Of a stretch of 64,000 nt of DNA, positions 47,166 to 56,194 are shown in pieces. A program made the position numbers and the translations under genes. This stretch comes from an uncultured Clostridia bacterium. Lineage in GTDB: Bacteria > Bacillota > Clostridia > TANB77 > CAG-465. The stretch is taken from positions 1 through 64,000 of the forward strand of contig CALXES010000005.1 of the NCBI GenBank assembly GCA_944387385.1, read 5' to 3'. Numbering within the stretch: position 1 is the first letter of the stretch; each line of letters opens with the position of its first letter. The notes beneath the pieces are model-generated. The model had not been told where the DNA came from. It ran no database searches and saw only the letters and a list, made by a program, of their open reading frames with translations.

Positions 47166-48755
47166 TTGGCTATAAAAAAACAGTCCTTTATGAAGGGAGT
47201 TTTTGTAATAATGGGCTCCCAAATATTAATAAAAATATTAGGATTTATATATAGAATAATCCAAACAAATATACCTCAATTTTCAGATGTAGGAAACAGC
47301 TATTATGGATCTGGGTATCAAGTATATACATTTATACTTGCAATAGCTACGATGGGTATACCTAACACTATATCAAAGCTTGTATCAGAAAAAATAACTT
47401 TAGGAGACAGAAGAGGTGCACATAAGATATTTAAAACTGCATTTTTAGTATTTGTAAGTATTGCAACGGTATTTGCGTTGTCACTATTTTTTGGTGCAGA
47501 GTTTATATCTAATACTATACTTAATAATCCTGGCGTAAAATATACATTAATGGCACTTTCTCCTGCAATTATTTTTGTATCTATGTCTGCTGTTTTAAGA
47601 GGCTACTTTATAGGAATGGAGAATGTAAGTGAATATAGTAAAGCTCAAATAATAGAGCAAGTAATTAACTGTGTATTTTCTGTTATATTTGTATTGATGC
47701 TTGTTGGAAATAGTCCGGAAATAATGGCTGCTGGATCAACACTTGCAACTACTGTTGCAACATCTACAGCATTTTTGTATTTGGTTAGATATTATAGAAA
47801 AAATAGAGATGAAATTTGGAGTGAAATTAATAAAGCTCAGCAGTTTGCAACAGAATCTAGAAAAAAGATAGCTAAAAAATTAATTTCTTATGCAATTCCA
47901 ATTTCTTTTGGAAGCGTAGTATCAGCACTCTCTGGCTTGATAGATGTTGTTACAGTTGTTAATGGCCTTCAAAAGTATGGATATGATATAGTAACTGCTA
48001 ATGCAAAGTATGGAATACTTTCTGGAAAAGTAGATATACTACTTGCTGTACCTTTATCAATAAATGTAGCATTCTCAGTTGCATTAGTGCCGTTTATATC
48101 TTCTGCAATTGCAAGACATAGAAAAGACGAAGCGTTAAGTAAAATAAAGTATTCTTTAAAAATATCATCACTTATAGCACTACCATGTACATTTGGGCTT
48201 TTTGTACTTGCAACACCAATATTTCAAATGATTTTTCCAAATGCCCCAGAAGGAGCATATTTATTACAAATTGAATGTTGGTTGTTATTTTTCTCAGTAG
48301 TTTGTCAAACAATTACTGGAGCTTTACAAGGAATAGGAAAACTTGCTGTACCTGGATTTGCAATGCTTGCAGGTACACTTGTTAAATATATATTAAATGT
48401 AATATTTATTCCGATTTATGGAGAAGTAGTACCAGCTGTTACAAGTATTGTGTTTAGTGCTACAGCTTGTATAATTTCAGCTATTGTATTATTTAGATCA
48501 CTTAAAGTAAAGATGCCATTAAAGGAAGTTATATTAAAGCCGTTTATAGCGAGTGCTTTAATGGGATTATCTGTTTTTGCATCATATAAGATATTTATGG
48601 CAATTAGTTTAGGAAATACAATTTCTACTCTTTCATCTATTGTAGTTGGAGTAGTTGTATATGGTATTTTAGTTATTGCACTTAAAATACTTAATAAAGA
48701 AGAAATTCAACAGTTACCTTATGGTAACAAAATATGTAAAATGCTTAAAATATAG
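47166..48755 (+). CDS. SpoVB/MurJ-type polysaccharide or lipid II flippase
   Basis: 529 residues from TTG 47166, 8 bases after AAGGAGG. Fourteen predicted membrane segments; MGSQILIKILGFIYRI, GSGYQVYTFILAIATMGIPNT (split only by my reading) and PEGAYLLQIECWLLFFSVVCQT are typical of SpoVB-like MOP-superfamily exporters. These move lipid-linked cell-wall or spore-cortex precursors across the membrane. It follows the nucleoside kinase by 18 bases and is likely in the same operon. Confidence 0.92.
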   Translation: MAIKKQSFMKGVFVIMGSQILIKILGFIYRIIQTNIPQFSDVGNSYYGSGYQVYTFILAIATMGIPNTISKLVSEKITLGDRRGAHKIFKTAFLVFVSIATVFALSLFFGAEFISNTILNNPGVKYTLMALSPAIIFVSMSAVLRGYFIGMENVSEYSKAQIIEQVINCVFSVIFVLMLVGNSPEIMAAGSTLATTVATSTAFLYLVRYYRKNRDEIWSEINKAQQFATESRKKIAKKLISYAIPISFGSVVSALSGLIDVVTVVNGLQKYGYDIVTANAKYGILSGKVDILLAVPLSINVAFSVALVPFISSAIARHRKDEALSKIKYSLKISSLIALPCTFGLFVLATPIFQMIFPNAPEGAYLLQIECWLLFFSVVCQTITGALQGIGKLAVPGFAMLAGTLVKYILNVIFIPIYGEVVPAVTSIVFSATACIISAIVLFRSLKVKMPLKEVILKPFIASALMGLSVFASYKIFMAISLGNTISTLSSIVVGVVVYGILVIALKILNKEEIQQLPYGNKICKMLKI

Positions 48756-48797
48756 CTAAAAAACGATGTTTTTTTGTCAGAAAAAAGAAGAAAACTG

Positions 48798-48826
48798 TTG
48801 ACAATACTAGTCTTTTGTAGTATATT
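48798..48826 (+). promoter_or_regulatory. Strong sigma-A promoter of hup
   Basis: Consensus TTGACA at 48798-48803, 17 bases, TATATT at 48821-48826. Confidence 0.85.
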
Positions 48827-48859
48827 CTAAGTATAATTAAACAATAGGAGGGGATTAAA

Positions 48860-49138
48860 ATGAATAAAGCTGAATTAATCGCTAAAATAGCAGAAGAAAG
48901 CAAACTAACTAAAAAAGCTGCTGAAACTGCTTTAGACGCATTCGTTACTAGTGTTGAAGAAGCACTTAAAAACGGAGAAAAAGTTCAATTAGTTGGTTTT
49001 GGTACTTTCGAAGTAAGAGAAAGAGCTGCTAGAAAAGGTAGAAACCCACAAACTAAAGCTGAAATTAAAATACCAGCTTCAAAAGCTCCAGTATTCAAAG
49101 CTGGAAAAGCATTAAAAGAATTAGTAAACAAAAAATAA
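48860..49138 (+). CDS. hup: HU-type DNA-binding protein
   Basis: 92 residues, full HU length: [24 protein letters not shown], the [24 protein letters not shown] beta-arm (shortened here) with the conserved Arg-Asn-Pro tip, and a C-terminal helix. A dimeric nucleoid protein that bends DNA. Codon use is cleaner and more G/C-containing than in neighbours, consistent with high expression and the strong promoter. GGAGGGG ribosome site. Confidence 0.98.
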   Translation: MNKAELIAKIAEESKLTKKAAETALDAFVTSVEEALKNGEKVQLVGFGTFEVRERAARKGRNPQTKAEIKIPASKAPVFKAGKALKELVNKK

Positions 49139-49151
49139 TTCATTTTGATAA

Positions 49152-49187
49152 TAAAAATCACGAATTTAATTCGTGATTTTTTATTTT
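49152..49187. terminator. Bidirectional terminator
   Basis: AAAAATCACGAA pairs with TTCGTGATTTTT, placed between convergent hup and mscL. Confidence 0.88.
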
Positions 49188-49647
49188 ATTCCTTTTCTTC
49201 TTCTAATATACTTGTACAATGAGCACATCTTGTTGCTTTTATAGGTATTGTACTAAGACAATAAGGACAAGTTTTTGTTGTAATTTCAACTTTTACTTCT
49301 TGTTTTTTATTTGCTTTAGTAAGTGCCTTTACTATGATAAATAATACTAAAGAGATTATTATAAAACTAATGATAGAATTTAGCACAGCTCCATAACCAA
49401 AAGACACACCTTTGATAGTAAAAGTTAAATCAGATAGATCTACGTTACTAGTTAGTGCACCAATAAGTGGAGAAATAAGAGATTGTACTATAGAGTTTAC
49501 TATAGCAGTGAAGGCAGAACCCATAACCATACCAATAGCTAGGTCTAAAACATTTCCTTTCATTGCAAATTTCTTATAATCTTCAAAAGCAACTTTAGCT
49601 TTCTTTCTAGATATATCTTGTAGTTCTTTTGTATCTATTTTTTTCAT
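49186..49647 (-). CDS. mscL: Large-conductance mechanosensitive channel with C-terminal zinc ribbon
   Basis: 153 residues from ATG 49647, after GGTGAT; TTG 49662 is also in frame. The MscL core is clear: FAMKGNVLDLAIGMVMGSAF (TM1 with pore glycines), IVNSIVQSLISPLIGAL and a second helix FIIISLVLFIIVKAL. After residue about 130 comes CPYCLSTIPIKATRCAHC, a CxxC-x10-CxxC zinc ribbon in place of the usual cytoplasmic helix bundle. It opens at near-lytic tension. Confidence 0.95.
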   Translation of the reverse strand: MKKIDTKELQDISRKKAKVAFEDYKKFAMKGNVLDLAIGMVMGSAFTAIVNSIVQSLISPLIGALTSNVDLSDLTFTIKGVSFGYGAVLNSIISFIIISLVLFIIVKALTKANKKQEVKVEITTKTCPYCLSTIPIKATRCAHCTSILEEEKE

Positions 49648-49754
49648 TTTTATCACCAACAAAATATTACTATAAAATTACAATAAAATCAATATTTCAA
49701 ATTCTATTGACAAATATTGTAAATAAATATAATATTAGAGTAGGTGATTTATAT

Positions 49755-50786
49755 ATGGAAAATGAAAATAAAAAAGAATTAATGAAAATATTTTATAAAA
49801 ATAAGCTATTTAATAAAGTAGCAATATGTTTCCTTTTAATAGGTATTTTCCTATTTGCTATGGGGATTATAATAAATTCAAGAGCTTTACCTAATGCTAC
49901 TGCTTTAGAAGATGTAACAAGTAGTAATACATATGTAAAAGAAAATATATATGCTATAACAGACTATTTTGCTACTTATAGTGAGGATGATATAGTAAAA
50001 GACAAATATTATATGGCACTAGGAGAAACAAAACTATATATTATAAACATGGAAGATAGTCAGTATATTGATATATGTAATAATATTGAAGATGAAATTA
50101 TTACAATAAATGGTATGAGTGAAGAAATTTCTGATGAGTTAAAACAGTTTGCCATAGATACTTATAATGAAATTTATGAGACAGATGAATTAAATTTATC
50201 TAATTTTGATCAAGTCTTTTTACCATACTTAATTAATGCTAAAAAAACACCAAATGATGTAGGAATAATATTTGAAGATTTAGGTATAATATCATTAATA
50301 TGTAGTGTTATATTTGTAATTATATACATAGGTATAGTAATGAAAACTAAAAGTAATATAAAGAAAGTTTCAAAAGAATATGATTTATCTCAAATTTCTA
50401 CAGAACTTAGTTTTCCTTCTAAAAAAGAATATGAAAAAACTAAAACTATATTCTTAGATACATATGTTATAGATTATTCTACTGCTTTAGATGTTATAAA
50501 ATACAGTGATATAGTTTGGATATATCCAAATGAGCGTAGAATAAATGGAGTTAAATCTTCAATTCAGATTGTAGTTGTAACTAAAGATAAAAAAAGACGT
50601 TTAATTGCAGAAACTGATGCTTTTGGAAAGAAAAACAAAACACAATTTGAGGAAACATATAAAGAATTAGTTTCTCGTAGACCAAATGCTTTAAATGGAT
50701 ATACTAAAGAAAATATTGAAGCAATGTCTAAGAATAATATAGATGAAACTATAGATAGAATTTACCAATCTGATGTAAGGCAATAA
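49755..50786 (+). CDS. Membrane protein with two TM segments, DUF6709-like
   Basis: 343 residues from ATG 49755, with AGGTGAT upstream; the longer frame from 49629 has no ribosome site and overlaps the mscL promoter region. A TM helix at about 22-41, an acidic extracytoplasmic domain of about 130 residues, a second TM at about 184-206 and a cytoplasmic beta-rich domain containing DIVWIYPNERRINGVKSS. The layout resembles DUF6709 proteins; function unknown. TTGACA at 49707 with TATAAT at 49728 gives a short-spaced promoter. Confidence 0.75.
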   Translation: MENENKKELMKIFYKNKLFNKVAICFLLIGIFLFAMGIIINSRALPNATALEDVTSSNTYVKENIYAITDYFATYSEDDIVKDKYYMALGETKLYIINMEDSQYIDICNNIEDEIITINGMSEEISDELKQFAIDTYNEIYETDELNLSNFDQVFLPYLINAKKTPNDVGIIFEDLGIISLICSVIFVIIYIGIVMKTKSNIKKVSKEYDLSQISTELSFPSKKEYEKTKTIFLDTYVIDYSTALDVIKYSDIVWIYPNERRINGVKSSIQIVVVTKDKKRRLIAETDAFGKKNKTQFEETYKELVSRRPNALNGYTKENIEAMSKNNIDETIDRIYQSDVRQ

Positions 50787-50789
50787 TAT

Positions 50790-50828
50790 AAAAAGAACTT
50801 GAAGTGTTAGTATTTCAAGTTCTTTTAT
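50790..50828 (+). terminator. Rho-independent terminator
   Basis: AAAAGAACTTGAA pairs with TTCAAGTTCTTTT. Confidence 0.8.
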
Positions 50829-50896
50829 GTTTTGTTTATATTGATTTTTAATTAGATTTATAGTAAAATATTTACTAGTGTTTAAAGGAGAGAAAA

Positions 50897-52507
50897 ATGT
50901 TAGGAACAAACGGAGTTACAGTTAGATTTGGAAAAAGAGTTTTATATGAGGATGTAAATGTTAAATTTACACCAGGAAATTGCTATGGAATTATCGGGGC
51001 AAATGGTGCAGGTAAATCAACATTTTTAAAAGTGTTAACTGGAGAATTAGAACCAAGTGAAGGTGAAGTATATATGACTAAAAATGAGAGACTTGGTGTA
51101 CTAAAGCAGGATCATTATATGTATGATGATGTAAAAGTAATTGATACTGTTATACGTGGAAATGAAAGATTATATGAAATAATGCAAGAAAAAGATGCAC
51201 TATATGCAAAACCAGATTTTAATGATGAAGATGGAATAAAGGCAGGAGAACTTGAAGCTGAATTTGCAGAATTAAATGGATGGATGGCAGATACAGATGC
51301 GGCCCAGCTTTTAACAGGTCTTGGAATTGATACGGAATATCATGAATGTTTAATGAAAGAACTTACTGGTCCACAAAAGGTTAAAGTATTACTTGCACAA
51401 GCCTTATTTGGAAATCCAGATGTACTAATACTAGATGAGCCTACAAATAACCTAGATATGGCAGCAATAAGTTGGTTAGAAGAATTTTTAATTAATTTTG
51501 AAAATACAGTGATTGTTGTGTCTCACGATAGATATTTTTTAAACAAAGTATGTACACATATTTTAGACATTGATTATGGAAAAATTAACTTATTTGTAGG
51601 TAACTATGATTTCTGGTATGAATCAAGTCAACTTGCTTTAAAACAAATGAAAGATGCAAATAAGAAAAAGGAAGAAAAGATAAAAGAACTTGAGGAGTTT
51701 ATAAGAAGATTTAGTGCAAATGCATCTAAATCAAAGCAAGCTACATCAAGAAAAAAGACTTTAGAGAAGATACAACTTGATGAGATAAAGCCTTCAACAA
51801 GAAGATATCCATTTATAGATTTTAAACCTGAAAGAGAATCAGGAAAGGAAATTCTATCTGTGGAAGATGTTTCTTTAACAGTAGATGGAGAACAGCTTTT
51901 AAAAAATGTATCATTTAAGATACTAAAAGGAGATAAGATTGCACTTGTAGGTGGAAATGGTCTTGCTAAAACAGCTTTATTTAATGTTATAATGGGAAAG
52001 ATAAAACCAGATACAGGTAAAATTACATTTGGTCAGACAATAACACCTTCATATGTACCACAAGACAATGAAGAATATTTTAATTCAGATAAGAGTATTG
52101 TTGAGTGGATAGCTGATGATTATGGAATTACTGATGAGACTGTTGTAAGAAGTTTTTTAGGAAGAATGTTATTTTCAGGAGATGAAGCTTTAAAGAAGAT
52201 TAGTGTTTTATCTGGTGGAGAAAGAGCAAGATGTATGCTTGCAAGAGCAATGCTTGAAGCACCAAATTTATTATTTTTAGATGAGCCAACAAATCATTTG
52301 GATTTAGAGAGTATTACAGCATTAAATGAGGGATTAATTAGAACAAATGCTGAACTTATGTTTGTGTCTCATGATCATCAATTTGTTCAAACTGTAGCAA
52401 ATAGAATAATTGAAATCACAGATGACGGTATAATTGATAGAAGATGTACATATGATGAATATTTAGAACAAAATATTGATTTGATGAAAAAAGAGACTAG
52501 TTTATAG
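50897..52507 (+). CDS. ABC-F family ATPase (YkpA/YbiT-like)
   Basis: 536 residues, two ATPase domains and no membrane segments. NBD1: Walker A GANGAGKST, signature LTGPQ, Walker B LILDEPTNNLD. NBD2: Walker A GGNGLAKT, signature LSGGE, LFLDEPTNHLD. The linker is a charged helical P-site tRNA interaction motif with KSKQATSRKKTLEK. Members act on ribosomes as translation factors. The degenerate NBD1 signature and the Ala in the second P-loop may be traits of this clade. AAAGGAG ribosome site. The phosphodiesterase gene follows after 9 bases. Confidence 0.95.
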   Translation: MLGTNGVTVRFGKRVLYEDVNVKFTPGNCYGIIGANGAGKSTFLKVLTGELEPSEGEVYMTKNERLGVLKQDHYMYDDVKVIDTVIRGNERLYEIMQEKDALYAKPDFNDEDGIKAGELEAEFAELNGWMADTDAAQLLTGLGIDTEYHECLMKELTGPQKVKVLLAQALFGNPDVLILDEPTNNLDMAAISWLEEFLINFENTVIVVSHDRYFLNKVCTHILDIDYGKINLFVGNYDFWYESSQLALKQMKDANKKKEEKIKELEEFIRRFSANASKSKQATSRKKTLEKIQLDEIKPSTRRYPFIDFKPERESGKEILSVEDVSLTVDGEQLLKNVSFKILKGDKIALVGGNGLAKTALFNVIMGKIKPDTGKITFGQTITPSYVPQDNEEYFNSDKSIVEWIADDYGITDETVVRSFLGRMLFSGDEALKKISVLSGGERARCMLARAMLEAPNLLFLDEPTNHLDLESITALNEGLIRTNAELMFVSHDHQFVQTVANRIIEITDDGIIDRRCTYDEYLEQNIDLMKKETSL

Positions 52508-52516
52508 GAGAGTAAA

Positions 52517-53635
52517 ATGATAAAATATCCAAATTATGACATAAGTATATTATCTGTAATATCTTCAATTTTAAAATATTATGGATATGATAATGGTCAT
52601 AAAAGTTTAGAATTATTAGATAAAAAATTAAAGAATAAATACAACAATATAGTATTAATGATTTTTGATGGAATGGGAGTGTCTTCTGTTAAGAAATTTT
52701 TAAAAAATACAGACTTTTTAATGAAATATTATGTAGGAAATATTTCATCAGTATGTCCATCTACTACTGGATGTGCTATTCCAACTATTGAAAGTGGAAT
52801 GTCTCCAATTGAACATGCTTGGCTTGGATGGGATATGTACTTTAAAGAGTATGATGCCAATATAACAGTTTTTAAAAACACATATCAAGATAGTAATGAA
52901 AAAGTAGAAGATTTTGATGTAGCTAAAAAATATATGGGGTATAAAAATATATTTGATATAATTAAGGAAGTTACAAATGGAGTTGTGACATCTCATGACA
53001 TATCTAAGTATTCAGATACTAATGAGTTTGTATTTAGTTGTGAAGAAATGTTAAGAAAGGTACATTCAATTGCTAAAAATGATGTAGAAGATTTTATTTA
53101 TACCTATCTTGAAGAACCAGATTCTGTTATGCACGCGCTAGGAACAGATCATGAATATGTAAAAGAAAATATTAGATATATTAATAGTTTGGTTTGTGAA
53201 CTTGCAGAAGTTTTAGATGATTCCTTAATAATTGTAATGGCTGATCACGGTCTTGTTAATACTAAGTCTATATATTTAGAAGATTATCCTAAAATACAAG
53301 ATATGTTAATAAGAAGACCAAGTATTGAAAGTAGAGCTGTAAATTTTTACGTTAAAGAAGAATATAAAAATATATTTGAAAAAGAATTTAATAAGTTGTT
53401 TAAAAAAGATTTCTTATTGTTAACAAAAGAGCAAATCTTAGAGAAAAAACTATTTGGTGAAGGAGAGAAAAATCCAAGAATAGATGAAGTTGTAGGAGAC
53501 TATATGGCTTTTGCAATAGGAGATAAAGCTTTAGAATGGGAAAATGATGGATTTATGATGGAAGCTAGACATGCTGGACTTACGAAGGAAGAAATGGAAG
53601 TACCTCTTTTTGTAATAGATACAAATAATCTATAA
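52517..53635 (+). CDS. Type I phosphodiesterase / alkaline phosphatase family protein
   Basis: 372 residues. Metal-binding motifs of the family: VLMIFDGMG near the start, the nucleophile Thr in CPSTTGCAIPT, EEPDSVMHALG, VMADHGLVNT and RHAGLTKEEM. No signal peptide or membrane segment, so it is cytoplasmic. It hydrolyses a phosphodiester or phosphomonoester of unknown identity. TAGGAG ribosome site overlapping the ABC-F stop indicates coexpression. Confidence 0.92.
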   Translation: MIKYPNYDISILSVISSILKYYGYDNGHKSLELLDKKLKNKYNNIVLMIFDGMGVSSVKKFLKNTDFLMKYYVGNISSVCPSTTGCAIPTIESGMSPIEHAWLGWDMYFKEYDANITVFKNTYQDSNEKVEDFDVAKKYMGYKNIFDIIKEVTNGVVTSHDISKYSDTNEFVFSCEEMLRKVHSIAKNDVEDFIYTYLEEPDSVMHALGTDHEYVKENIRYINSLVCELAEVLDDSLIIVMADHGLVNTKSIYLEDYPKIQDMLIRRPSIESRAVNFYVKEEYKNIFEKEFNKLFKKDFLLLTKEQILEKKLFGEGEKNPRIDEVVGDYMAFAIGDKALEWENDGFMMEARHAGLTKEEMEVPLFVIDTNNL

Positions 53636-53652
53636 AAAAATACAAAAAGTAC

Positions 53653-53681
53653 TTGATTTTTTATAAAGACTGTGTTATTAT
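53653..53681 (+). promoter_or_regulatory. Promoter of tRNA-Arg
   Basis: TTGATT at 53653-53658, 17 bases, TATTAT at 53676-53681. Confidence 0.6.
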
Positions 53682-53708
53682 ATTAGAGTACTAAATAATA
53701 GTACAGAT

Positions 53709-53785
<77 letters not shown>

Positions 53786-53792
53786 TAAAAAA

Positions 53793-53825
53793 GAACCTGT
53801 AATTTTAATTACAGGTTTTTTTTTT
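53793..53825 (+). terminator. Rho-independent terminator of tRNA-Arg
   Basis: AACCTGTAATT pairs with AATTACAGGTT followed by a long T run. Confidence 0.92.
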
Positions 53826-53828
53826 GAG

Positions 53829-53910
53829 CTTATTATACAATAAAAAGCTCTCTTTGTAATATAATGTACCTAACCGTAATTTAAACATTATAACAAAGAG
53901 AGCAATAAGT
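53829..53910. repeat. Long imperfect inverted repeat
   Basis: GCTCTCTTTGT-ATATAATG (from 53847) is mirrored by CATTATAACAAAGAGAGC (ending 53903) around a loop with TACCTAACCG; an outer CTTATT / AATAAG pair extends it. No T run follows, so it is not an ordinary terminator. A mini-ORF of 18 codons (MKKIHTLESLTQETSNFK) starts at 53911 directly after it. The remaining stretch up to 54054 has no other feature I can identify. Possibly an insertion-sequence remnant or a leader element. Confidence 0.5.
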
Positions 53911-54054
53911 ATGAAAAAAATTCATACATTAGAGAGTTTAACACAAGAGACAAGTAATTTCAAGTAATATATAATAATATCATTATATATGTCATATTTT
54001 GTTGTGTATTGTATTTTTTAAATACATATGATAGTATTGTTTTAGGAGATTTTT

Positions 54055-55656
54055 ATGAGAAAAAATAAAGAGATTAGAAAACAAGCAAGAAATACAGTAA
54101 AGAAAAATTATTTTACCCTTGTTTTTGTTTGTATTATTATGATGTTTCTTGCAGGAAACTATAATACTTCAATGACTGGAATAAAAAATATAATAAGAAT
54201 GGATTTTGTTATAGAATTTAATAGTAGTTACAATCCAGACATAAGATTAGATTATTTGACAGATACTAACTCAGATATTACAAGCGATGTTTTAAATGAA
54301 ATTTTTAATACAGATGATGTAGAAAAGATAAAATTTAAAGAGAGTGTTACCGGAGGAATATTTAGAACTATATTTGATGGAATAACTCATGCTGAGAGAT
54401 TTGTATTTAAAATACTTAAATTTGTAATGGATTTATTTGTAAATGCTAAACAGACATTAGCTCTTAGCATAATAATTATTCTAATACAATTTTTATATGG
54501 TGTATTTGTACAAAAACCATTAAGAGTGTGTGAATCTAGAATATTTATGGAGTCAAGAATTTATTATAAGACACCATTTAAAAGAATAATTGATATAATA
54601 ACATTAAAAAATTATATTAATGTTGTAAAAGCAATACTTCTTACAGATATATATCAATTCTTATGGAACTTTACTATAATAGGTGGGATAATTAAGAATT
54701 TTTCATATAGATTAGTTCCAATGATTATGGCAGAAAATCCAAATATAAAATCTAAAGAGGCGATAACTTTATCAAGAAGAATGATGAATGGGCATAAATT
54801 TCAGCTGCTTAAGTTAGATTTTTCTTTTTTGCTTTATGAAATGTTAAATATATTTTCATTTGGAATATTTGGAGTATTATTTTCAAATCCATATTACACA
54901 GCAAGTATTGTAGAGTTTTATACAGATGTTAAAAAGCAATATATAAAAGAGAAAAAAGAAAAATATGAATTATTAAATGATAAAGCGTTATTAGAAAATA
55001 CTAAAAATTTTGAATGCTATCCAGGCGTTAAAAGAAGAGAGATGAAGAAAGCTGACGAGATATTTAATTATTATCAAAAGTACAGCATTACATCATTAAT
55101 TTTAATGTTTTTTGCTTTTTCTTTTTTAGGATGGCTTTGGGAAGTTGGAATATATATTTTTAAATTTGGAGATTTTGTAAATAGAGGAACAATGCTTGGA
55201 CCATGGCTTCCAATTTATGGTACGGGTTGTATAGTAATACTATTTTTACTTTTTTTACCTAAAAAGTATAAAAAAATAACAGATAATCCTATTTTAACAT
55301 TTTTTATAGTAGTGCTTTTATGCGGTACAATAGAATATGTTACTTCTTGGTATTTAGAGTATACTCATGGAATGAGATGGTGGGATTATACAGGGTATTT
55401 TTTAAATATAAATGGTAGGGTTTGTTTTGAAGGACTTGTATTTTTTGGAATAGGTGGATGCTTATGCTTATATATAGCAGCACCATATATGCAAGGAATA
55501 ATTTCTAAAATTCCAAAAAAAGTAAGAGAAGCTATGTGTGTAATATTGGTATTACTATTTTTAGCAGATTTTGTTTATTCTTCTCTAAATCCTAATATAG
55601 GTGCAGGAATAACAGATGATAATATAAAGAATATAATGATAGAAAATAAAGAATAA
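54055..55656 (+). CDS. DUF975 - PF06541 fusion membrane protein
   Basis: 533 residues. The N-terminal about 320 residues match DUF975: EIRKQARNTVKKNYFTLVFV at the start and ENPNIKSKEAITLSRRMMNG with a following helix block ending in NPYYTASIVEFYTDVKKQY. From about residue 345 the PF06541 domain begins: FLGWLWEVGIYIFKFG, NRGTMLGPWLPIYGTG, WWDYTGYFLNINGRVCFEG. About ten membrane segments in total. Function unknown; the fusion links two families often annotated as membrane proteins of uncertain role. TAGGAG ribosome site. Confidence 0.88.
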   Translation: MRKNKEIRKQARNTVKKNYFTLVFVCIIMMFLAGNYNTSMTGIKNIIRMDFVIEFNSSYNPDIRLDYLTDTNSDITSDVLNEIFNTDDVEKIKFKESVTGGIFRTIFDGITHAERFVFKILKFVMDLFVNAKQTLALSIIIILIQFLYGVFVQKPLRVCESRIFMESRIYYKTPFKRIIDIITLKNYINVVKAILLTDIYQFLWNFTIIGGIIKNFSYRLVPMIMAENPNIKSKEAITLSRRMMNGHKFQLLKLDFSFLLYEMLNIFSFGIFGVLFSNPYYTASIVEFYTDVKKQYIKEKKEKYELLNDKALLENTKNFECYPGVKRREMKKADEIFNYYQKYSITSLILMFFAFSFLGWLWEVGIYIFKFGDFVNRGTMLGPWLPIYGTGCIVILFLLFLPKKYKKITDNPILTFFIVVLLCGTIEYVTSWYLEYTHGMRWWDYTGYFLNINGRVCFEGLVFFGIGGCLCLYIAAPYMQGIISKIPKKVREAMCVILVLLFLADFVYSSLNPNIGAGITDDNIKNIMIENKE

Positions 55657-55685
55657 GGCTGAATAACTAATGTTATTCAGCTTTG
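55657..55685. terminator. Bidirectional hairpin terminator
   Basis: GCTGAATAAC pairs with GTTATTCAGC. It follows the fusion gene and overlaps the stop of the minus-strand small gene. Confidence 0.65.
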
Positions 55686-55822
55686 TTAATTTGAGTTTGA
55701 GTATAGTCTTTTAGAGAATTAAATGTACTAATATTTTTTAACAATATAAGTATATTTATTATAATTAATAGTACTAAAACTATGTACAATATTAGTAAAA
55801 CTATTCTATCTTTTTTTTTCAT
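55673..55822 (-). CDS. 49-residue single-pass membrane protein
   Basis: ATG at 55822, GGAGG 9 bases upstream, stop TAA inside the convergent terminator. The peptide has a basic start MKKKDR, a strongly hydrophobic helix (residues 7-28) and a polar tail ending QTQINKAE. No family recognised. Small size and AT-rich composition mean the membrane prediction could arise by chance, but the ribosome site and clean end support a gene. Confidence 0.55.
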   Translation of the reverse strand: MKKKDRIVLLILYIVLVLLIIINILILLKNISTFNSLKDYTQTQINKAE

Positions 55823-55929
55823 ATATTTGCCTCCATATATTTAGTATAGCACTAAAAAAGTAATATGTACACATAAAAGTACACTAATTTTATTACAAAA
55901 ACTGAATATAATAATTACAGGTGATAGTA

Positions 55930-56106
55930 ATGGGAAAATTGAAGATTGTAATAAATAATAAAACTAAGGATAGTATTACTAGAACAATTAGAATGAGCGG
56001 AGATACATATGATAAAATAACAGCTATTGCTGAAAAGAAGGGTATTTCTTTTAATAATGTTATAAATCAATTGATTGAATATGGTCTAGATAATCTAGCT
56101 GAATAA
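55930..56106 (+). CDS. Ribbon-helix-helix (Arc/CopG-like) DNA-binding protein
   Basis: 58 residues from ATG 55930; GTG 55921 lies in the AGGTGAT site. A beta strand (SITRTIRMSGDTYDKI) and two helices (AIAEKKGISFNNVINQLIEYGLDNL) form the typical RHH fold. It is likely a transcriptional regulator. No toxin partner follows, and the next gene on this strand is an O-antigen ligase homologue behind a terminator. Confidence 0.85.
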   Translation: MGKLKIVINNKTKDSITRTIRMSGDTYDKITAIAEKKGISFNNVINQLIEYGLDNLAE

Positions 56107-56108
56107 AT

Positions 56109-56138
56109 TGAAGTTACTTTTAGTAACTTCTTTTTTTC
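56109..56138 (+). terminator. Rho-independent terminator
   Basis: GAAGTTACT pairs with AGTAACTTC around a TTT loop, followed by a T run. Confidence 0.88.
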
Positions 56139-56167
56139 TTGCTAATTACATTAAAATAATATATAAT
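56139..56167 (+). promoter_or_regulatory. sigma-A promoter of the O-antigen ligase-like gene
   Basis: TTGCTA at 56139-56144, 17 bases, TATAAT at 56162-56167. Confidence 0.65.
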
Positions 56168-56194
56168 CTCAATATAGTGTTAAGGGAGATAAAA

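Noticed and set aside
48757-48780. Hairpin after the flippase gene as terminator
   Set aside because: The stem is only AAAAAAC/GTTTTTTT around GAT, too weak and too AT-only to call with confidence.
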